Source of the DNA: Pseudomonas sp. stari2
GTDB lineage: Bacteria; Pseudomonadota; Gammaproteobacteria; Pseudomonadales; Pseudomonadaceae
Assembly (NCBI RefSeq): GCF_040760005.1
Contig: NZ_CP099760.1
Location: forward strand, 2,351,501-2,415,500
DNA length: 64,000 nucleotides
Direction of reading: 5' to 3'
The notes beneath the pieces were generated by a model. It had not been told where the DNA came from and did no database searches. It worked only from the letters and a program-made list of their open reading frames with translations. A program made the position numbers and the translations under genes. Below, one piece after another: positions 63,923-64,000 of this stretch; within the stretch, counting starts at the first letter, position 1; every line of letters begins with the position of its first letter.

Positions 63923-64000
63923 GCGGGCGCGATTCCCTGCTTTTATTCGGAAACGTCCGACAGCCAGCCATTGAAATGATGGTTAGTATCGGTTGCGAAG

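Overview
The window is GC-rich, densely coded chromosomal DNA from a Pseudomonas, most likely of the P. fluorescens group. Three things point there. First, a pyoverdine block (fpvI-pvdA) carries a PvdS-type iron-starvation promoter. Second, a long core block from tyrB to metZ and an SDR gene has the gene order I recall for P. aeruginosa PA3139-PA3106, mostly in the same relative orientations. Third, Pseudomonas-style REP hairpins and tRNA sequences are present. I see no prophage, transposase, integrase or CRISPR array, so accessory content is limited to small insertions.

Layout. 0-2.1 kb: iron/pyoverdine genes (ECF sigma factor FpvI, ornithine hydroxylase PvdA). 2.1-6.1 kb: magnesium block (mgtA, mgtC) behind a structured leader of about 450 nt that contains a well-initiated 21-codon ORF. 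6.1-10.6 kb: signalling cluster (degenerate receiver protein, NarL/BvgA-like regulator, BvgS-like hybrid kinase). 10.6-17.2 kb: single-function genes (dkgB, pirin, an MscS-cyclic-nucleotide channel, a GNAT, xthA, nat) and a BrnT/BrnA toxin-antitoxin pair. 17.4-19 kb: purine-type NCS2 permease and tRNA-Asn.

19.5-31.8 kb: tyrB, uvrB, emrAB-type efflux, gltX, a tandemly duplicated tRNA-Ala/tRNA-Glu operon, a TetR-hydrolase-thioesterase group, dusC, and ibpA with a sigma-32 promoter and a ROSE RNA thermometer. 31.8-54.4 kb: a five-PAS GGDEF/EAL protein, a LysR regulator divergent from leuCD, a methyltransferase, leuB, asd, a catalytically altered asd paralogue, fimV, truA, trpF, accD, folC, a SPOR protein, cvpA, purF, metZ and an SDR. 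This is amino-acid, purine, folate and fatty-acid biosynthesis with cell-pole functions in between.

54.5-64 kb: tRNA-Val and two identical tRNA-Asp genes. Then a four-gene operon for a periplasmic molybdenum hydroxylase: a Tat-exported Mo subunit, a 2Fe-2S subunit, a tri-heme cytochrome c and an XdhC-type maturation factor. Then a solitary puuB, a second tRNA-Val, a GNAT gene broken by one frameshift, a candidate short sRNA, and a small DUF2214-like membrane protein.

The observations most worth following are the mgtA leader (a possible new magnesium- or translation-sensing leader peptide), the BvgS-like system with a pseudo-receiver partner, the Mo-hydroxylase operon of unknown substrate with a hairpin against its ribosome site, and the candidate sRNA near 63.25 kb. 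All calls come from reading the sequence and recalled family knowledge; no database search was run.
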